In this document: one piece after another, positions 54,066 to 63,538 of the stretch
How positions within the stretch are numbered: the stretch's first letter is position 1
Layout: every line of letters begins with the position of its first letter
NCBI GenBank assembly: GCA_016795325.1
Contig: JAEUHY010000015.1
Coordinates: forward strand, 806,001 to 870,000
DNA: 64,000 bases
Direction: 5' to 3'
Origin: Planctomycetota bacterium
GTDB taxonomy: Bacteria > Planctomycetota > UBA1135 > GCA-002686595
Notes under the pieces: generated by a model
Database searches by the model: none
What the model was told of the DNA's origin: nothing
The model's input: the letters and a program-made list of their open reading frames with translations, nothing else
Program-made: the position numbers and the translations under genes

Positions 54066-56723
54066 ATGAGTGAACCGCAGTCCCAACCCCAGGCGCCGCG
54101 CGCGAAGACGGCGCGCCTGGGATTCTTGAGCGCAGCGGGCATCGTGCTCGCCTTGGTCGTGATGGGGCACGGGCTGGGCGTGCTCATCAACGCCTTTCCG
54201 CCGTACCGCGGACTGCACGACCTCCTGCGCGCGGACGCCGAAGGTTTCAAGCGCGGCTTCGACTTCAGCCTCTGGGGCGCGCGCGACTACCTCACGGCGG
54301 TGCTGCTCGTCGCGCTCGCCGCTTACGTCTTCGTGTGGCGTGAACTCATCGCGAGCTTCTTCCGCTCGATGTACGTGGGGGTCACGCTCGTCGCAGGCAG
54401 CACGCTCGCCGTGACGCTCGGCGTGCTCGTGCCGCAGATCGACGGCTTCGAGGATCCGACGGCGCGCGTGCCGCTGATCGCTGACATCGACGTCGCCAAG
54501 GTCGATGAGTACCTGCAGTCGCCCAAGTCGCGCGGCGACAACTTCATCGGGCCGCACCCTGAGGACCACGCCGCGCTGCGCGGCATGACGCGCGACCAGG
54601 TGACGCGCCTCAAGGAGTACCGCCAGCAGTTCGACGCCTTTCGCTGGGCCGAGTCGTACTTCTTCTATCACCTCGCGCACGGACTGACGTACGGCGCGTT
54701 CATGCCCGAGGCGGAGATTCCGCCGCAGGCGATGCAGGGCTTGGATCGCTACGAGCGTGTGTACGGCAAGGAAGAGCGCAGCAACCGCGAGAAGACCATG
54801 AAGGCTTCGTTCGCGTCGGGGCCCAAGACCGACGAGATCGAGGCGCTCATGAAGCGCAACTACGGCTTGCTGAAGAGCAGCTTCGACTGGTGCACGACGC
54901 TCGATTTGAACCGCACGTACAAGTCGCATTGGTTCTCGGCGTTGCTCGTGTTGCTCGCGACCGCGGTCGGCTTCAACACGTTCCGCGGCAAGCCCGCCAA
55001 GTGGTTCAGCATCCAGAAGATCGGCTTCGTGGTGACGCACGTCGGCATGCTGGTGATGCTCGGCGGCGGCTGGATCTCGAACGCGCTCACCGACCGCGGG
55101 ATCCTGCAGCTGTACCTCGACAAGGAGCCGCAGGACACCTACTGGCAGCACTACCGCAGCGACCGCACGCAGCGCATGCCCTTCGCGGTGAAGCTCGATC
55201 GCTTCGCGCGCAAGGAGTGGAAGGCGCTGCAGATCGAGCCGCTCGACCGCAGCTTCACGAGCCGTCCGCCGCGCTACACGCTGTGGCCGGGGCGCACGAT
55301 CCAGCTCGACTATGCACAGGCACCCGACGGCGAGTGGAAGCCGCAGCTCGAACTGCGCGTCGTCGATCTGTTCGACCACGCGCGGGTCGACAGCCCGAAG
55401 GTCACCGAAGATCCGAGCGCGACCGATCCGCTCCCGGTGTTCGAGCTCGAGGTTCCCAACACCGAACGCGACCGCATGCTGCGCGAGCGCGCCGGCATGA
55501 CGAGCTCCGACGGTCCGACGCGCCAGGTGCTGCTCTCGCCGCGCCTGCGCGACCAAGGCTACTTCGATCCCGAGCGCAATTTCCGGCTCGTGGCGAGCTA
55601 CGGGGACGACCCGCTCGAGCTCTTCCCGCGCGACGAACAAACGCTCGGCGTGCTCTACGTCGAGAAGCTCGGCAGTTCCGATCCGCTCGGCGAGCCGATC
55701 GAAGTGCGCGTGGGGACCAGCGTCCAACTCGAGGGCGGCTACACGCTGAGCATCGTCGACGCGACCAGCGACTTCCGCGTCGGCGTCGACAAGGACGACG
55801 GCAGCACGCACCCGCAGCCGCTCGGCCAGCAGCCCGACAAGTTCTGTGCGGTGTGGATCGACATCAAAGGCCCGCCCTCTGCCGAGGCGCCGAACGGGCG
55901 CACCGAGCGGCGCGTCGTGCACGAGCAGGTCGACGCGGTCGAGTACGGTCTGCAGGACCGTTACCTGCACCGCGGTTTGGTCACCAAGCTCGCCTGGAAT
56001 CGTTGGACGAGCCCCGGCCCCGCGCGCTTCGTGCTCTCGTGGCAGGAGGGAAGCGAGCCCCAACTCGTCGCGCAGGACGGAACCCGCACTCCGGCGAGCA
56101 AGGGCGCGCAACTCGCGCTCCCCGGCGCGACGAAGGTGGTCGCCAAGAACTTCTACCGCAGCGCGAAGTTCGAGAAGCGCATCCTGTTCGAGGACACCAA
56201 GGTCAACGCCGAGGGCTGGGACGAGTCGTTCTACAGTCGCGACGCGCGTGGTCTGGTGCTCGACGTGGTGCACTTCCCTGGGACCGACAAGGAGCACGTC
56301 GAGCGCATCGAGATGGCCTCGACGGACACGCAGCAGTCGAACATCTGGATCACCGGCGACCACCGTTTCGCGCTGCGTTTCCTCGAGAACACCGAGGGTT
56401 TCCCGTTCGACTGGCGCAGCGTGCTCTCGATCGTCGAGAAGGACGCCGCCGGCCAGCCGTACACGGTTCCGCTCGGGCCTGAGTCGGCGCGCGAGATCCG
56501 CGTGAACGACTACTTCAAGTACAAGGGCTACCGCTTCTTCCAGACCAACGCGGACCCGGAGAACCCCACGTACTCGGGGATCGGCGTGGTCTACGACCCT
56601 GGGATCCCCGTGGTGCTCGCTGGCATGTACACCATCATCCTCGGCACGTTCCTCGCGTTCATCGTGAGGCCCATCGTGCTGGCGCGGCGCAAGTCGCAAG
56701 CCCCCGTCGGAGCGCAGGCATGA
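54066..56723 (+). CDS. resB: Large ResB-like cytochrome c biogenesis protein
   Basis: The 885-aa protein has four clear membrane segments: LGFLSAAGIVLALVVMGHGL, YLTAVLLVALAAYVFVW, WFSALLVLLATAVGFNTF plus VVTHVGMLVMLGGGWIS, and the final VVLAGMYTIILGTFLAFIV. Between them lie long extracytoplasmic domains. KIGFVVTHVGMLVMLGGG and VNDYFKYKGYRFFQ match the ResB pattern, which delivers reduced apocytochrome and heme in system II. It is longer than typical ResB (about 450-550 aa), with an unusual 550-residue outer region. The stop overlaps the next gene (ATGA), which encodes the CcsA/ResC partner. Confidence 0.88.
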   Translation: MSEPQSQPQAPRAKTARLGFLSAAGIVLALVVMGHGLGVLINAFPPYRGLHDLLRADAEGFKRGFDFSLWGARDYLTAVLLVALAAYVFVWRELIASFFRSMYVGVTLVAGSTLAVTLGVLVPQIDGFEDPTARVPLIADIDVAKVDEYLQSPKSRGDNFIGPHPEDHAALRGMTRDQVTRLKEYRQQFDAFRWAESYFFYHLAHGLTYGAFMPEAEIPPQAMQGLDRYERVYGKEERSNREKTMKASFASGPKTDEIEALMKRNYGLLKSSFDWCTTLDLNRTYKSHWFSALLVLLATAVGFNTFRGKPAKWFSIQKIGFVVTHVGMLVMLGGGWISNALTDRGILQLYLDKEPQDTYWQHYRSDRTQRMPFAVKLDRFARKEWKALQIEPLDRSFTSRPPRYTLWPGRTIQLDYAQAPDGEWKPQLELRVVDLFDHARVDSPKVTEDPSATDPLPVFELEVPNTERDRMLRERAGMTSSDGPTRQVLLSPRLRDQGYFDPERNFRLVASYGDDPLELFPRDEQTLGVLYVEKLGSSDPLGEPIEVRVGTSVQLEGGYTLSIVDATSDFRVGVDKDDGSTHPQPLGQQPDKFCAVWIDIKGPPSAEAPNGRTERRVVHEQVDAVEYGLQDRYLHRGLVTKLAWNRWTSPGPARFVLSWQEGSEPQLVAQDGTRTPASKGAQLALPGATKVVAKNFYRSAKFEKRILFEDTKVNAEGWDESFYSRDARGLVLDVVHFPGTDKEHVERIEMASTDTQQSNIWITGDHRFALRFLENTEGFPFDWRSVLSIVEKDAAGQPYTVPLGPESAREIRVNDYFKYKGYRFFQTNADPENPTYSGIGVVYDPGIPVVLAGMYTIILGTFLAFIVRPIVLARRKSQAPVGAQA

Positions 56724-57877
56724 ACACGCCGCTCAGTTCGTTGCAGTGGCTCTCGGTTGTCGACGTCCTGTGCGTCGTCGGCATCGCGCTGTCTTTCGCG
56801 GCGATGTTCCAGCACGCGCGCGCCAAGCGCCGCGGGCTCGATGGTTCCGCGCCCTCGCCGTTCGCAGCTCGCATCGTCTCGCTGTGCCTGTGGGCGGCGA
56901 CCGTCACGATGGGGCTCTCGATGTGGCAGCGCTACCTCGAGGTGAACCACTTCCCCAGCCAGACGATGAGCGAAGTGCTGGGCATGTTCAGCTTCGCGCT
57001 GCTGCTCTCGATGCTTGCGCTGCACTACGCGCTCGCGCTGCGCAGCCGCGGCCCGGGCTGGGCGATCCTCGACGACGCGCTCGTCGCGCTGGTGCTCGGC
57101 GGCGCGCTCATGACGCACGTCTACCTGCGCACGCTCTCCACCGCGCAACGTGACCTGCCGCCGGCGCTGCAGTCGTACTGGTTCGCGCCGCACCTCTCGT
57201 CGCTGATCTTCAGCTACGCCACGCTCGCCATCGCCGGACTGATCTGCCTGGTCTACTTCTGCACGCGCTTTTGGAGCGGCGTGTTCGTCGGCGGCCAGCC
57301 GCGCGGCAAGCAGGTGCTGACCTTCGCGCTGCTCGCGTTCCTGCCGTTCGCGCAGGTCGTGACGCTGCCGGTGCTGCTGCTGTGCGGCGCGATCTTCTTC
57401 GTGCTGCACCGAACGGGCAACCTGCCCGGCGCGGCCGCCGTCGGCGCGCTCGAGAAGGAACTCGACGACGTCAGCTTCCGCGCCTTCGCGGTCGGCATGC
57501 CGTTCCTCACCGCCGGCCTGTGGATGGGCGCGTTCTGGGCGCAGGAAGCCTGGGCGAACTACTGGGGCTGGGACAGCAAGGAGAACTCCGCGTTGATCAC
57601 CTGGCTGATCTACGTCGTGTACATCCACCTGCGCATGCTCGGCGGATACCGCGGCGAGAAGGCCATGGTGATGCTCATGGGCGGCGCGCTCTCGATCTTC
57701 GTCACCTTCCAACTCTTCGGTTATCTGCCGGACAGCCAGAAGAGCCTGCACCGCTACACCGACGACAACGTCGTGCCGCGCGAGGGCATGCAAGGGCCCG
57801 CTGCCGACACCAAGACCTCGCAAGCGGGCGGCGCGCCGGCGGGCGAACAAGTCGCGTCGCGGGGAGCGGCGAAGTGA
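56720..57877 (+). CDS. ccsA: CcsA/ResC-type heme-handling protein
   Basis: The 385-aa membrane protein has eight or more helices and the tryptophan-rich WWD-like motif ending WAQEAWANYWGWDSKENS, the signature of heme-handling proteins. SSLIFSYATLAIAGLICLVY and LITWLIYVVYIHLRM follow the family. A histidine before the first outer loop (VNHFPSQTMSE) may be a heme ligand. It works with ResB to attach heme to c-type cytochromes. A Gly/Ala-rich tail follows. It overlaps resB by 4 nt and folD by 4 nt (GTGA), so all three are coupled. Confidence 0.95.
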   Translation: MNTPLSSLQWLSVVDVLCVVGIALSFAAMFQHARAKRRGLDGSAPSPFAARIVSLCLWAATVTMGLSMWQRYLEVNHFPSQTMSEVLGMFSFALLLSMLALHYALALRSRGPGWAILDDALVALVLGGALMTHVYLRTLSTAQRDLPPALQSYWFAPHLSSLIFSYATLAIAGLICLVYFCTRFWSGVFVGGQPRGKQVLTFALLAFLPFAQVVTLPVLLLCGAIFFVLHRTGNLPGAAAVGALEKELDDVSFRAFAVGMPFLTAGLWMGAFWAQEAWANYWGWDSKENSALITWLIYVVYIHLRMLGGYRGEKAMVMLMGGALSIFVTFQLFGYLPDSQKSLHRYTDDNVVPREGMQGPAADTKTSQAGGAPAGEQVASRGAAK

Positions 57878-58779
57878 GTCGTACGGGCCTCGAGGCCAGC
57901 GGCGTGACGATCGGCGGAGCTCGGATCCTCGATGGCAAGGCCGTCGCGGCCGAAGTTCGCGCCGGCGTTCGTGCGCGCGCGCAGGCGCTGATCGCGCGCG
58001 GCGTGCAGCCGGGGCTCGCGGTGGTGCTCGTGGGCGAGGATCCGGCGAGCCAGGTCTACGTGCGCAACAAGGACAAGGCTGCGCAGGAGGCGGGATTCAG
58101 CGTGCGCACGCTGAAGTTGCCGGCGCAGACCGCGCAAGCGGAGCTCGAGCGCGTGGTGCGCGAGCTCAACGCCGATCGCAGCGTGCACGGCGTGCTCGTG
58201 CAACTGCCGCTGCCGCGTGGGCTCGACTCCGAGCGCATCGTGCGCGCACTCGATCCCGCCAAGGACGTCGACGGTCTGCACCCCGAGAATGTCGCGGCGC
58301 TCGTGATGGGGGATGCGCGCGGCCTCGCGCCGTGCACGCCTGCGGGTTGCATCGAGTTGTGCGACCGCGCGGGCGTTTCGCTCGCCGGCAAACGCGTGAC
58401 GGTGGTCGGCCGCTCGCTGCTCGTCGGCAAGCCCTTGGCGTTCCTCGCACTCGCGCGCGACGCGACGGTGACGGTGTGCCACTCCAAGACCAGCGACTTG
58501 CCCGCGGTGTGCCGCGAAGCGGACGTGCTCGTCGCGGCCGTCGGTCGGCCGGAGCTGGTGCGCGGCTCCTGGATCAAGCCCGGCGCGGTCGTGATCGATG
58601 TCGGGATCAACCGCCTCGACGGCGGCGGCTTGGCGGGCGACGTGGCCTTCGCCGAGGCCCGGGCGGTCGCCGGCTGGCTCACTCCAGTGCCGGGCGGGGT
58701 CGGACCGATGACGATCGCGATGCTGCTCTCGAACACGGTTCTCGCGGCCGAACGCGCCGCGGGCGTCTCGCGCGCTTAG
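57874..58779 (+). CDS. folD: FolD methylenetetrahydrofolate dehydrogenase/cyclohydrolase
   Basis: The 301-aa bifunctional enzyme interconverts 5,10-methylene- and 10-formyl-tetrahydrofolate. Motifs: LAVVLVGEDPASQVYVRNKD with the catalytic Lys, VLVQLPLPRGLDSERIVRAL, DVDGLHPENVAALVMGD, VTVVGRSLLVGKPLAFLAL (NADP site) and TPVPGGVGPMTIAMLLSNT. The GTG start overlaps the ccsA stop (GTGA) with GGGGAG upstream. A 10-residue leader is slightly longer than usual. Confidence 0.97.
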   Translation: MSRTGLEASGVTIGGARILDGKAVAAEVRAGVRARAQALIARGVQPGLAVVLVGEDPASQVYVRNKDKAAQEAGFSVRTLKLPAQTAQAELERVVRELNADRSVHGVLVQLPLPRGLDSERIVRALDPAKDVDGLHPENVAALVMGDARGLAPCTPAGCIELCDRAGVSLAGKRVTVVGRSLLVGKPLAFLALARDATVTVCHSKTSDLPAVCREADVLVAAVGRPELVRGSWIKPGAVVIDVGINRLDGGGLAGDVAFAEARAVAGWLTPVPGGVGPMTIAMLLSNTVLAAERAAGVSRA

Positions 58780-58802
58780 GCCGCGCACACCACGGCGAGC
58801 GC

Positions 58803-59663
58803 ATGAAAACGGCCCGCGACTACGACGAGCCCTTCGAGCCCGAGTCCGATTCGGGGGGCGGGCCGTCGTTCCGGTTGCCCCGCGTCGAGAGTGCGACGCG
58901 CGCGATGCTCACGATTCTGATCGTGTTCGGCGTGCTCGGATTCGTGTTCGGCGACGTGGGCTGGGGGGCCACGGTCTACAACGCGCTCGCACTCAACCCG
59001 GAGCAATGGCGCGCGTGGGCGCCGTGGCTCCCGGTTTGGCAGTTGGTGACGCACGGATTGCTTCACAGTTGGAGCGATCCGATGCACTTGCTGTCGAACT
59101 GCCTGACGATCTACGTGTTCGGTTCGTTGTTTGAGTCGAGCTTCGGCGCCCGTCGCACGTTGGCCTGGGTCGTAGCTGCGGTGTTTGCCGGCGGCTGCGC
59201 CGAGTTGCTTCAGGCGCTCGTGTTCGGTCATTCCAAGCTCGGCGTCGGTGCGTCCGGCGGCGCGCTTTTCCTACTCGTCGCCATGGCGACGCTCAAGCCG
59301 AACCTGCAGATCTTCACGATCTTCGTCGTGCTTCGGCTCCGGACCCTTGCCCTGATCCTGATCGGGTTCGACCTGCTTCGGTTGCTGTTCGCGCTGAAGG
59401 GCCGAGACGGAGACGTCGCGTTTCTGGCCCATCTCTCCGGCGCCGCCCTGGGCTTCCTCGCCGTGCGCCAGCGTTGGGTGTGGATCGACCCGCTGGCCGA
59501 GTTGGAATCGCGCCGCGAGGCGCGTGCGGTTGCCTCGCGCGAGGACGACGAGCGTCGCCTCGACGCGCTGCTCGAGCGGATCCACCGCGAGGGAATCGGC
59601 TCGCTTTCCGCGCGGGAGCGCGAATTCTTGAAGCGCATGAGCGCCCGCCGCGGCGGCGGCTAG
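58803..59663 (+). CDS. Rhomboid-family intramembrane serine protease
   Basis: The 286-aa protein has six hydrophobic segments, with the catalytic S151 in GASGGALF and H210 in AHLSGAALG, plus the oxyanion-region HLLSNCLTIYVFGSLFESSF. An N-terminal cytoplasmic acidic stretch and a C-terminal charged tail (EDDERRLDALLERI) flank the core. The TAG stop (59661-59663) directly abuts the MITE-like element at 59664, and the stop may lie within its target site. Confidence 0.92.
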   Translation: MKTARDYDEPFEPESDSGGGPSFRLPRVESATRAMLTILIVFGVLGFVFGDVGWGATVYNALALNPEQWRAWAPWLPVWQLVTHGLLHSWSDPMHLLSNCLTIYVFGSLFESSFGARRTLAWVVAAVFAGGCAELLQALVFGHSKLGVGASGGALFLLVAMATLKPNLQIFTIFVVLRLRTLALILIGFDLLRLLFALKGRDGDVAFLAHLSGAALGFLAVRQRWVWIDPLAELESRREARAVASREDDERRLDALLERIHREGIGSLSAREREFLKRMSARRGGG

Positions 59664-59932
59664 CAGTCTGGTTGAAAAGTGCTTCGAGCGCAGAAGTCGT
59701 CCGGTTGCGTCGGATCTAGGAGCGGGACCAATTGGCGGGGCGCAAAGCACGACGCTTTGGCGTCGTGCGGGCCCCGACATGAATCAGAGGATTCAGCGAG
59801 GGGTCAGCCGCGGCGCCGCGCAACGCGCGGCGGCGATACGACGCCTTGGCGTCGTATCGCAGGGGATCCTCGCGACGACGAGCCGGCGCAATCCGGGCGA
59901 GTTGTGCGTCGAGTGACTTTTTCAACGGGCTG
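59664..59932. mobile_element. MITE-like element with terminal inverted repeats and three hairpins
   Basis: The left end CAGTCTGGTTGAAAAGTGC and the inverted right end CAGCCCGTTGAAAAAGTCAC form imperfect terminal repeats. Flanks read CTAG on the left (59660-59663) and TTAG on the right (59933-59936), like the YTAR sites of some IS5-family elements, with one mismatch. Inside are three stems: 59747-59768 (loop TTTG), 59814-59832 (loop AAC) and 59834-59859 (loop TT). The first and third share ACGACGC-TTGG-CGTCGT. No transposase frame fits inside 269 bp, so it would be non-autonomous. Confidence 0.72.
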
Positions 59933-59989
59933 TTAGCGAGCTCCCGCGGGGCTGCTGCGGCGGCTCCCCTGTGACCGGATCGGACGGAG

Positions 59990-59998
59990 GGCTATCCT
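59990..59998 (+). promoter_or_regulatory. Possible -10 element for the gene at 60096
   Basis: GGCTATCCT, the same block as before icd, lies 97 nt before the start codon and outside the MITE-like element. No strong -35 box. Confidence 0.3.
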
Positions 59999-60095
59999 CT
60001 CGTGTTCGCCCGGCCAAACGGCCGTTCGCGCGCGCCGAGGCGCCATCCGTGGGCGCAGACGCGCGTCGCCCAGCCCCGGTTCCAGGACAAGCGAC

Positions 60096-62126
60096 ATGAT
60101 CCTCCTGCCTTTCGTCTGCGCTCTCGCTCCCGCTTCTTCGATGCCCGTGCTGGTCCAGGCGCCGGACAAGTACGCGCAGTTCAAGAAGAACTTCAAGGCG
60201 GCCCAGGTCGTCGGCGCGCACGAGGAGATGGCCCGCTTGGTGCGCGGGAACCAGGACGAGGCGATCCGCCTGGTTTCGGAGCTGGCGAACGCGATGGCGG
60301 CCGGAAGCAGCGCCGAGATCGAGGCGGAGTTCCAGGCGCTCTCCAAGACCTGGAGCGAGGTCTTCAAGACCGACTTCGTCGAGCGACAGTACCGCTACCA
60401 CTCCGAGCTCGCCTTCGACAAGCCGCGCCGCGACGAGCGCTACAAGCTCGAGGTCAAGTACTACGACCGGCTCAAGGCGCTCAACGCCAACGCCTCCGGC
60501 GCGAAGGACTCGGCTGTGTACGAGATGGTCGGCGCGGAGTTCGCCGCCTACTCGGCGCGCTTCGAAGAGCTCGGCGACCACTACTTCGCGGCCCAGGCCG
60601 CGGCCGGCGCGGCGGTCACCGCCGACGAGAACTACCGCGGCAAGGACGCCGACCTGCGCCGCGCCTGCGAGTGGTGGGGCAAGGCCGTCGTGAACTTCGA
60701 CAAGGTCGCGCTCAACTACAGCTACTACCAGAGCTGCAAGCGGCGCTTCGAAGACCTCGTGGCTGCCGGGTTCGGAACCGCGCCTGCTGCTGACCCCAAC
60801 GCGCCCACGGAACCCGCGACGCCGCCGCCCGCGGCCGCCGCGCCGGTGGTGGCCGCGACCACCTTCGAACTCGTCGACAGCCTCGAGAAGTTCACGCGGC
60901 CGCTCTTCACCGCCGACGAGCTGTACCAGATGTGGCCGATCGTGAACCTTGGCGCCAAGGGCTCGAAGGCGGACTTCCAAGCGCTCGGCGAGAAGGGGCC
61001 GTCCGTGGTGCGCACCGAGGCGTCCAAGGCAGGCGTCGACATCGACCGCGACGGCACTGCGGACAAGCCGATGCCGCTGACCGGCAACTTCACCGCGATC
61101 GACTTCGAATTGGGCGCGGACAAGCGCCGCTGGGGCTTCCTGTTCAAGACCGGCATCCAGGACGATCGTTTCCAGGGTCTGCAAACCAACCTGCAGCCGG
61201 ACGACGTGCAGATGCGCGTGTACGTGATCAACGCCGCCAGCGTGGTCGCGTCGATCAACGGCACGCCGGTGCGTGTGCTCGACGAGAACATGGACGGCGA
61301 GTACGGCAGCGAGCCGAAGACCTTCTACTACCCCGGTCTCTCCGAAGGTGTGGCGCAGCCCGACTACGACTGCGTCGTGGTCGGCGCCTCCAAACGCGCG
61401 CGGCCCTGGAGCAAGTACCTGGAGGTCGGCGGCGCTTGGTACGAGGTCAAGCCGCTCGCCGCCGGCGCGCAGCTCGAGTACCGCGCCGTTCCGCTCGAGA
61501 CGGGCACGCTCAAGCTCGACTTCAAGGGGCCGGTGCAGCCGAACTTCCTGATCCTCAAGGGCACGGGCAACCTCGAGGGCTGCTACTTCGACGTGGTCAC
61601 CGAGAGCAAGAAGCCGCTGGTGGTTCCCATCGGACAGTACGAACTGTTCGTCGGCGAACTGCGCCAGGGCAAGAAGGCGCAGACCGTGAAGTGCCTGATC
61701 CTGCCGGGCGGCGACGGACGGCGCTATCTGGTCAGCAAGGGGGCCGAGACGCTCGTGACCCTCGGCGCGCCGTTCAACTTCGAGTTTGCGACCGAGGCCG
61801 CTGAGGAGTCGCTCACGGTCAAGGGCAAGAGCGTTGCGGTCGTCGGCAGCGCCAAGGAACGCTACGAGCGCTTCTGGAACTGCGTGCCGCGGCCCGAGGT
61901 CAGCGTGCGCAAGGCCGGTTCGAAGAAGGGCGGCAAGCCCGAGAAGATCGACATCGTGATGGACCTGCTCGAACGCAAGGAGGACGGCTCGTTCCGCTTC
62001 GTGGAGGCCGACACCTGGCGGCCGATCGACACCCAGTTCCCGATCAAGAAGGGTGAGTCGGTCGAGGCGCAGCTGGCCGAGAAGAAGCACAAGCTGCTCG
62101 GCGACATCTCGAGCGAGTTCAAGTAA
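60096..62126 (+). CDS. Large exported protein of unknown function
   Basis: The 676-aa protein has a short hydrophobic start (MILLPFVCALAPASSMPVLV), then about 200 helical residues with coiled-coil character (HEEMARLVRGNQDEAIRLVS, AEFQALSKTWSEVFK, AYSARFEELGDHYFAAQAAA). A Pro/Ala linker lies near residues 235-250. The rest is beta-rich: VDIDRDGTADKPMPLTG, GLQTNLQPDDVQMRVYVIN, RVLDENMDGEYGSE. The last two resemble calcium-site-like D-x-D/N-x-D motifs (DIDRDGTADK, DENMDGEYG). The signal peptide is atypical, so export is likely but not certain. Family unrecognised. Confidence 0.78.
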   Translation: MILLPFVCALAPASSMPVLVQAPDKYAQFKKNFKAAQVVGAHEEMARLVRGNQDEAIRLVSELANAMAAGSSAEIEAEFQALSKTWSEVFKTDFVERQYRYHSELAFDKPRRDERYKLEVKYYDRLKALNANASGAKDSAVYEMVGAEFAAYSARFEELGDHYFAAQAAAGAAVTADENYRGKDADLRRACEWWGKAVVNFDKVALNYSYYQSCKRRFEDLVAAGFGTAPAADPNAPTEPATPPPAAAAPVVAATTFELVDSLEKFTRPLFTADELYQMWPIVNLGAKGSKADFQALGEKGPSVVRTEASKAGVDIDRDGTADKPMPLTGNFTAIDFELGADKRRWGFLFKTGIQDDRFQGLQTNLQPDDVQMRVYVINAASVVASINGTPVRVLDENMDGEYGSEPKTFYYPGLSEGVAQPDYDCVVVGASKRARPWSKYLEVGGAWYEVKPLAAGAQLEYRAVPLETGTLKLDFKGPVQPNFLILKGTGNLEGCYFDVVTESKKPLVVPIGQYELFVGELRQGKKAQTVKCLILPGGDGRRYLVSKGAETLVTLGAPFNFEFATEAAEESLTVKGKSVAVVGSAKERYERFWNCVPRPEVSVRKAGSKKGGKPEKIDIVMDLLERKEDGSFRFVEADTWRPIDTQFPIKKGESVEAQLAEKKHKLLGDISSEFK

Positions 62127-62254
62127 CTGGCGTCGCGCGAGCGTTACCCCGCGCTCGCTCTCCTCTCGCCACGCAGCCCAGGGCACAATGCGTGGCTGCA
62201 TTCCGACCACGACCGCACCGCGACTCCGTTTCGCACCGCAAACCCCCTCCGCCC

Positions 62255-63538
62255 GTGCTCGACCTCAAGCTGATCCGCCAAAATCCCGACCTCATCCGCG
62301 AAGGCGCGCGCAAGAAGCGCATCGCTGTCGACCTCGAGGGGCTCCTGCGTGTCGACGCCGAGGCTCGCGCGGTGCAGACCGAGGTCGACAACCTGCGGGC
62401 GCGTCAAAACGCGCTCTCGAAGGAAGTCGGCAAGGCGGCTGCGGACAAGCGCCCAGCGTTGATCGCGGAAGTCAACTCGTTCAAGGCGCAACTGGCGGCG
62501 GGCGAGGAACGCCTGCGCGCCTTGCAGGCCGATCTCGATGCGCGTTTGCTGCGCATCCCGAACGTGCCGGCCGCGGAAGTGCCCGAGGGCAAGGACGACA
62601 GCGAGAACGTCGAAGTCAAACGCGTCGGCGAGCCGCGCAAGTTCGACTTCGAGGCGCTCGACCACGTCGCTCTCGCCGAAGCCCAGGGCTGGCTCGAGAT
62701 CGAGCGCGCCGCGCGGCTCTCGGGCTCGCGCAACTACGTGCTCAAGGGCGACCTGTCGCTGCTCGAGACCGCCGTGATGCGCTACGCGCTCGACCTGATG
62801 GTGGAGCGCGGCTTCACGCCGCTCTCGGTGCCCACGCTCGTGCGCAGCGAGATCATGGTCGGCACCGGCTACTTCCCCGGCGGCGAGGACCAGGCCTACC
62901 GCTGCGACGAGCGCGACGATCTGTGTCTGGTGGGCACGGCGGAAGTGCCCGTCACGGCGCTTCACAAGGACGAGATCTTCAAGCTCGAGGAACTGCCGAT
63001 TCGCTACGTCGCGCTTTCGAGTTGCTACCGCCGCGAGGCGGGCGCCGCCGGTCGCGACACGCGTGGCCTGTACCGCGTGCACCAGTTCCAGAAGGTCGAG
63101 CAGGTCGTGCTCGATGTGGCTGACGACGCGCGCTCCATCCAGCACCACGCTGCGATCGTCGACAACGCCGAGCACCTGCTGCAGTCGCTCGAGTTGCCCT
63201 ACCGCATCGTCAACGTGTGCGGCGGCGACCTGGGCGCGCCGCAGGTGCAGAAGTTCGACATCGAAACCTGGATGCCCTCGCGCGGCGGATATGGCGAGAC
63301 GCACTCGGCTTCGCGCTTCGCTGAGTACCAAGCGCGGCGGCTCGGTCTGCGCTACCGCGACAGCGAAGGCAAGGTGCGCTTCTGCCACACGCTGAACAAC
63401 ACCGTCGCGGCGAGCGCGCGCATGCTGATCGCGATCCTCGAGAACCACCAGCAGCGCGATGGGACCGTGCGAGTCCCCGCGCCGTTGCAGCCTTATCTGC
63501 GCGGCCGCAGCGTGCTCGGGCGCGCTGTTCGCAGCTGA
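62255..63538 (+). CDS. serS: Seryl-tRNA synthetase
   Basis: The 427-aa class II synthetase begins VLDLKLIRQNPDLIREGARK at a GTG, then the coiled-coil tRNA-binding arm (about 25-105). Motif 2 is CYRREAGAAGRDTRGLYRVH and QFQKVEQ; motif 3 follows RFCHTLNNTVAASARMLIAI. LVGTAEVPVTALHKDEI and TWMPSRGGYGETHSASRFAE are serine-enzyme blocks. In-frame GTG 62192 would add 21 residues with no family match, so 62255 was chosen. Confidence 0.97.
   Translation: MLDLKLIRQNPDLIREGARKKRIAVDLEGLLRVDAEARAVQTEVDNLRARQNALSKEVGKAAADKRPALIAEVNSFKAQLAAGEERLRALQADLDARLLRIPNVPAAEVPEGKDDSENVEVKRVGEPRKFDFEALDHVALAEAQGWLEIERAARLSGSRNYVLKGDLSLLETAVMRYALDLMVERGFTPLSVPTLVRSEIMVGTGYFPGGEDQAYRCDERDDLCLVGTAEVPVTALHKDEIFKLEELPIRYVALSSCYRREAGAAGRDTRGLYRVHQFQKVEQVVLDVADDARSIQHHAAIVDNAEHLLQSLELPYRIVNVCGGDLGAPQVQKFDIETWMPSRGGYGETHSASRFAEYQARRLGLRYRDSEGKVRFCHTLNNTVAASARMLIAILENHQQRDGTVRVPAPLQPYLRGRSVLGRAVRS

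Noticed and set aside
53652-56699. Minus-strand 1015-codon open frame opposite resB
   Set aside because: Low-complexity Arg/Val/Glu/Ala composition, with no motifs. The plus strand has clear ResB features and coupled start/stop overlaps.
62137-62158. Hairpin GCGAGCG...CGCTCGC after the gene at 60096
   Set aside because: A 7-bp stem with an 8-nt loop and no T-run is expected often by chance at this GC content.
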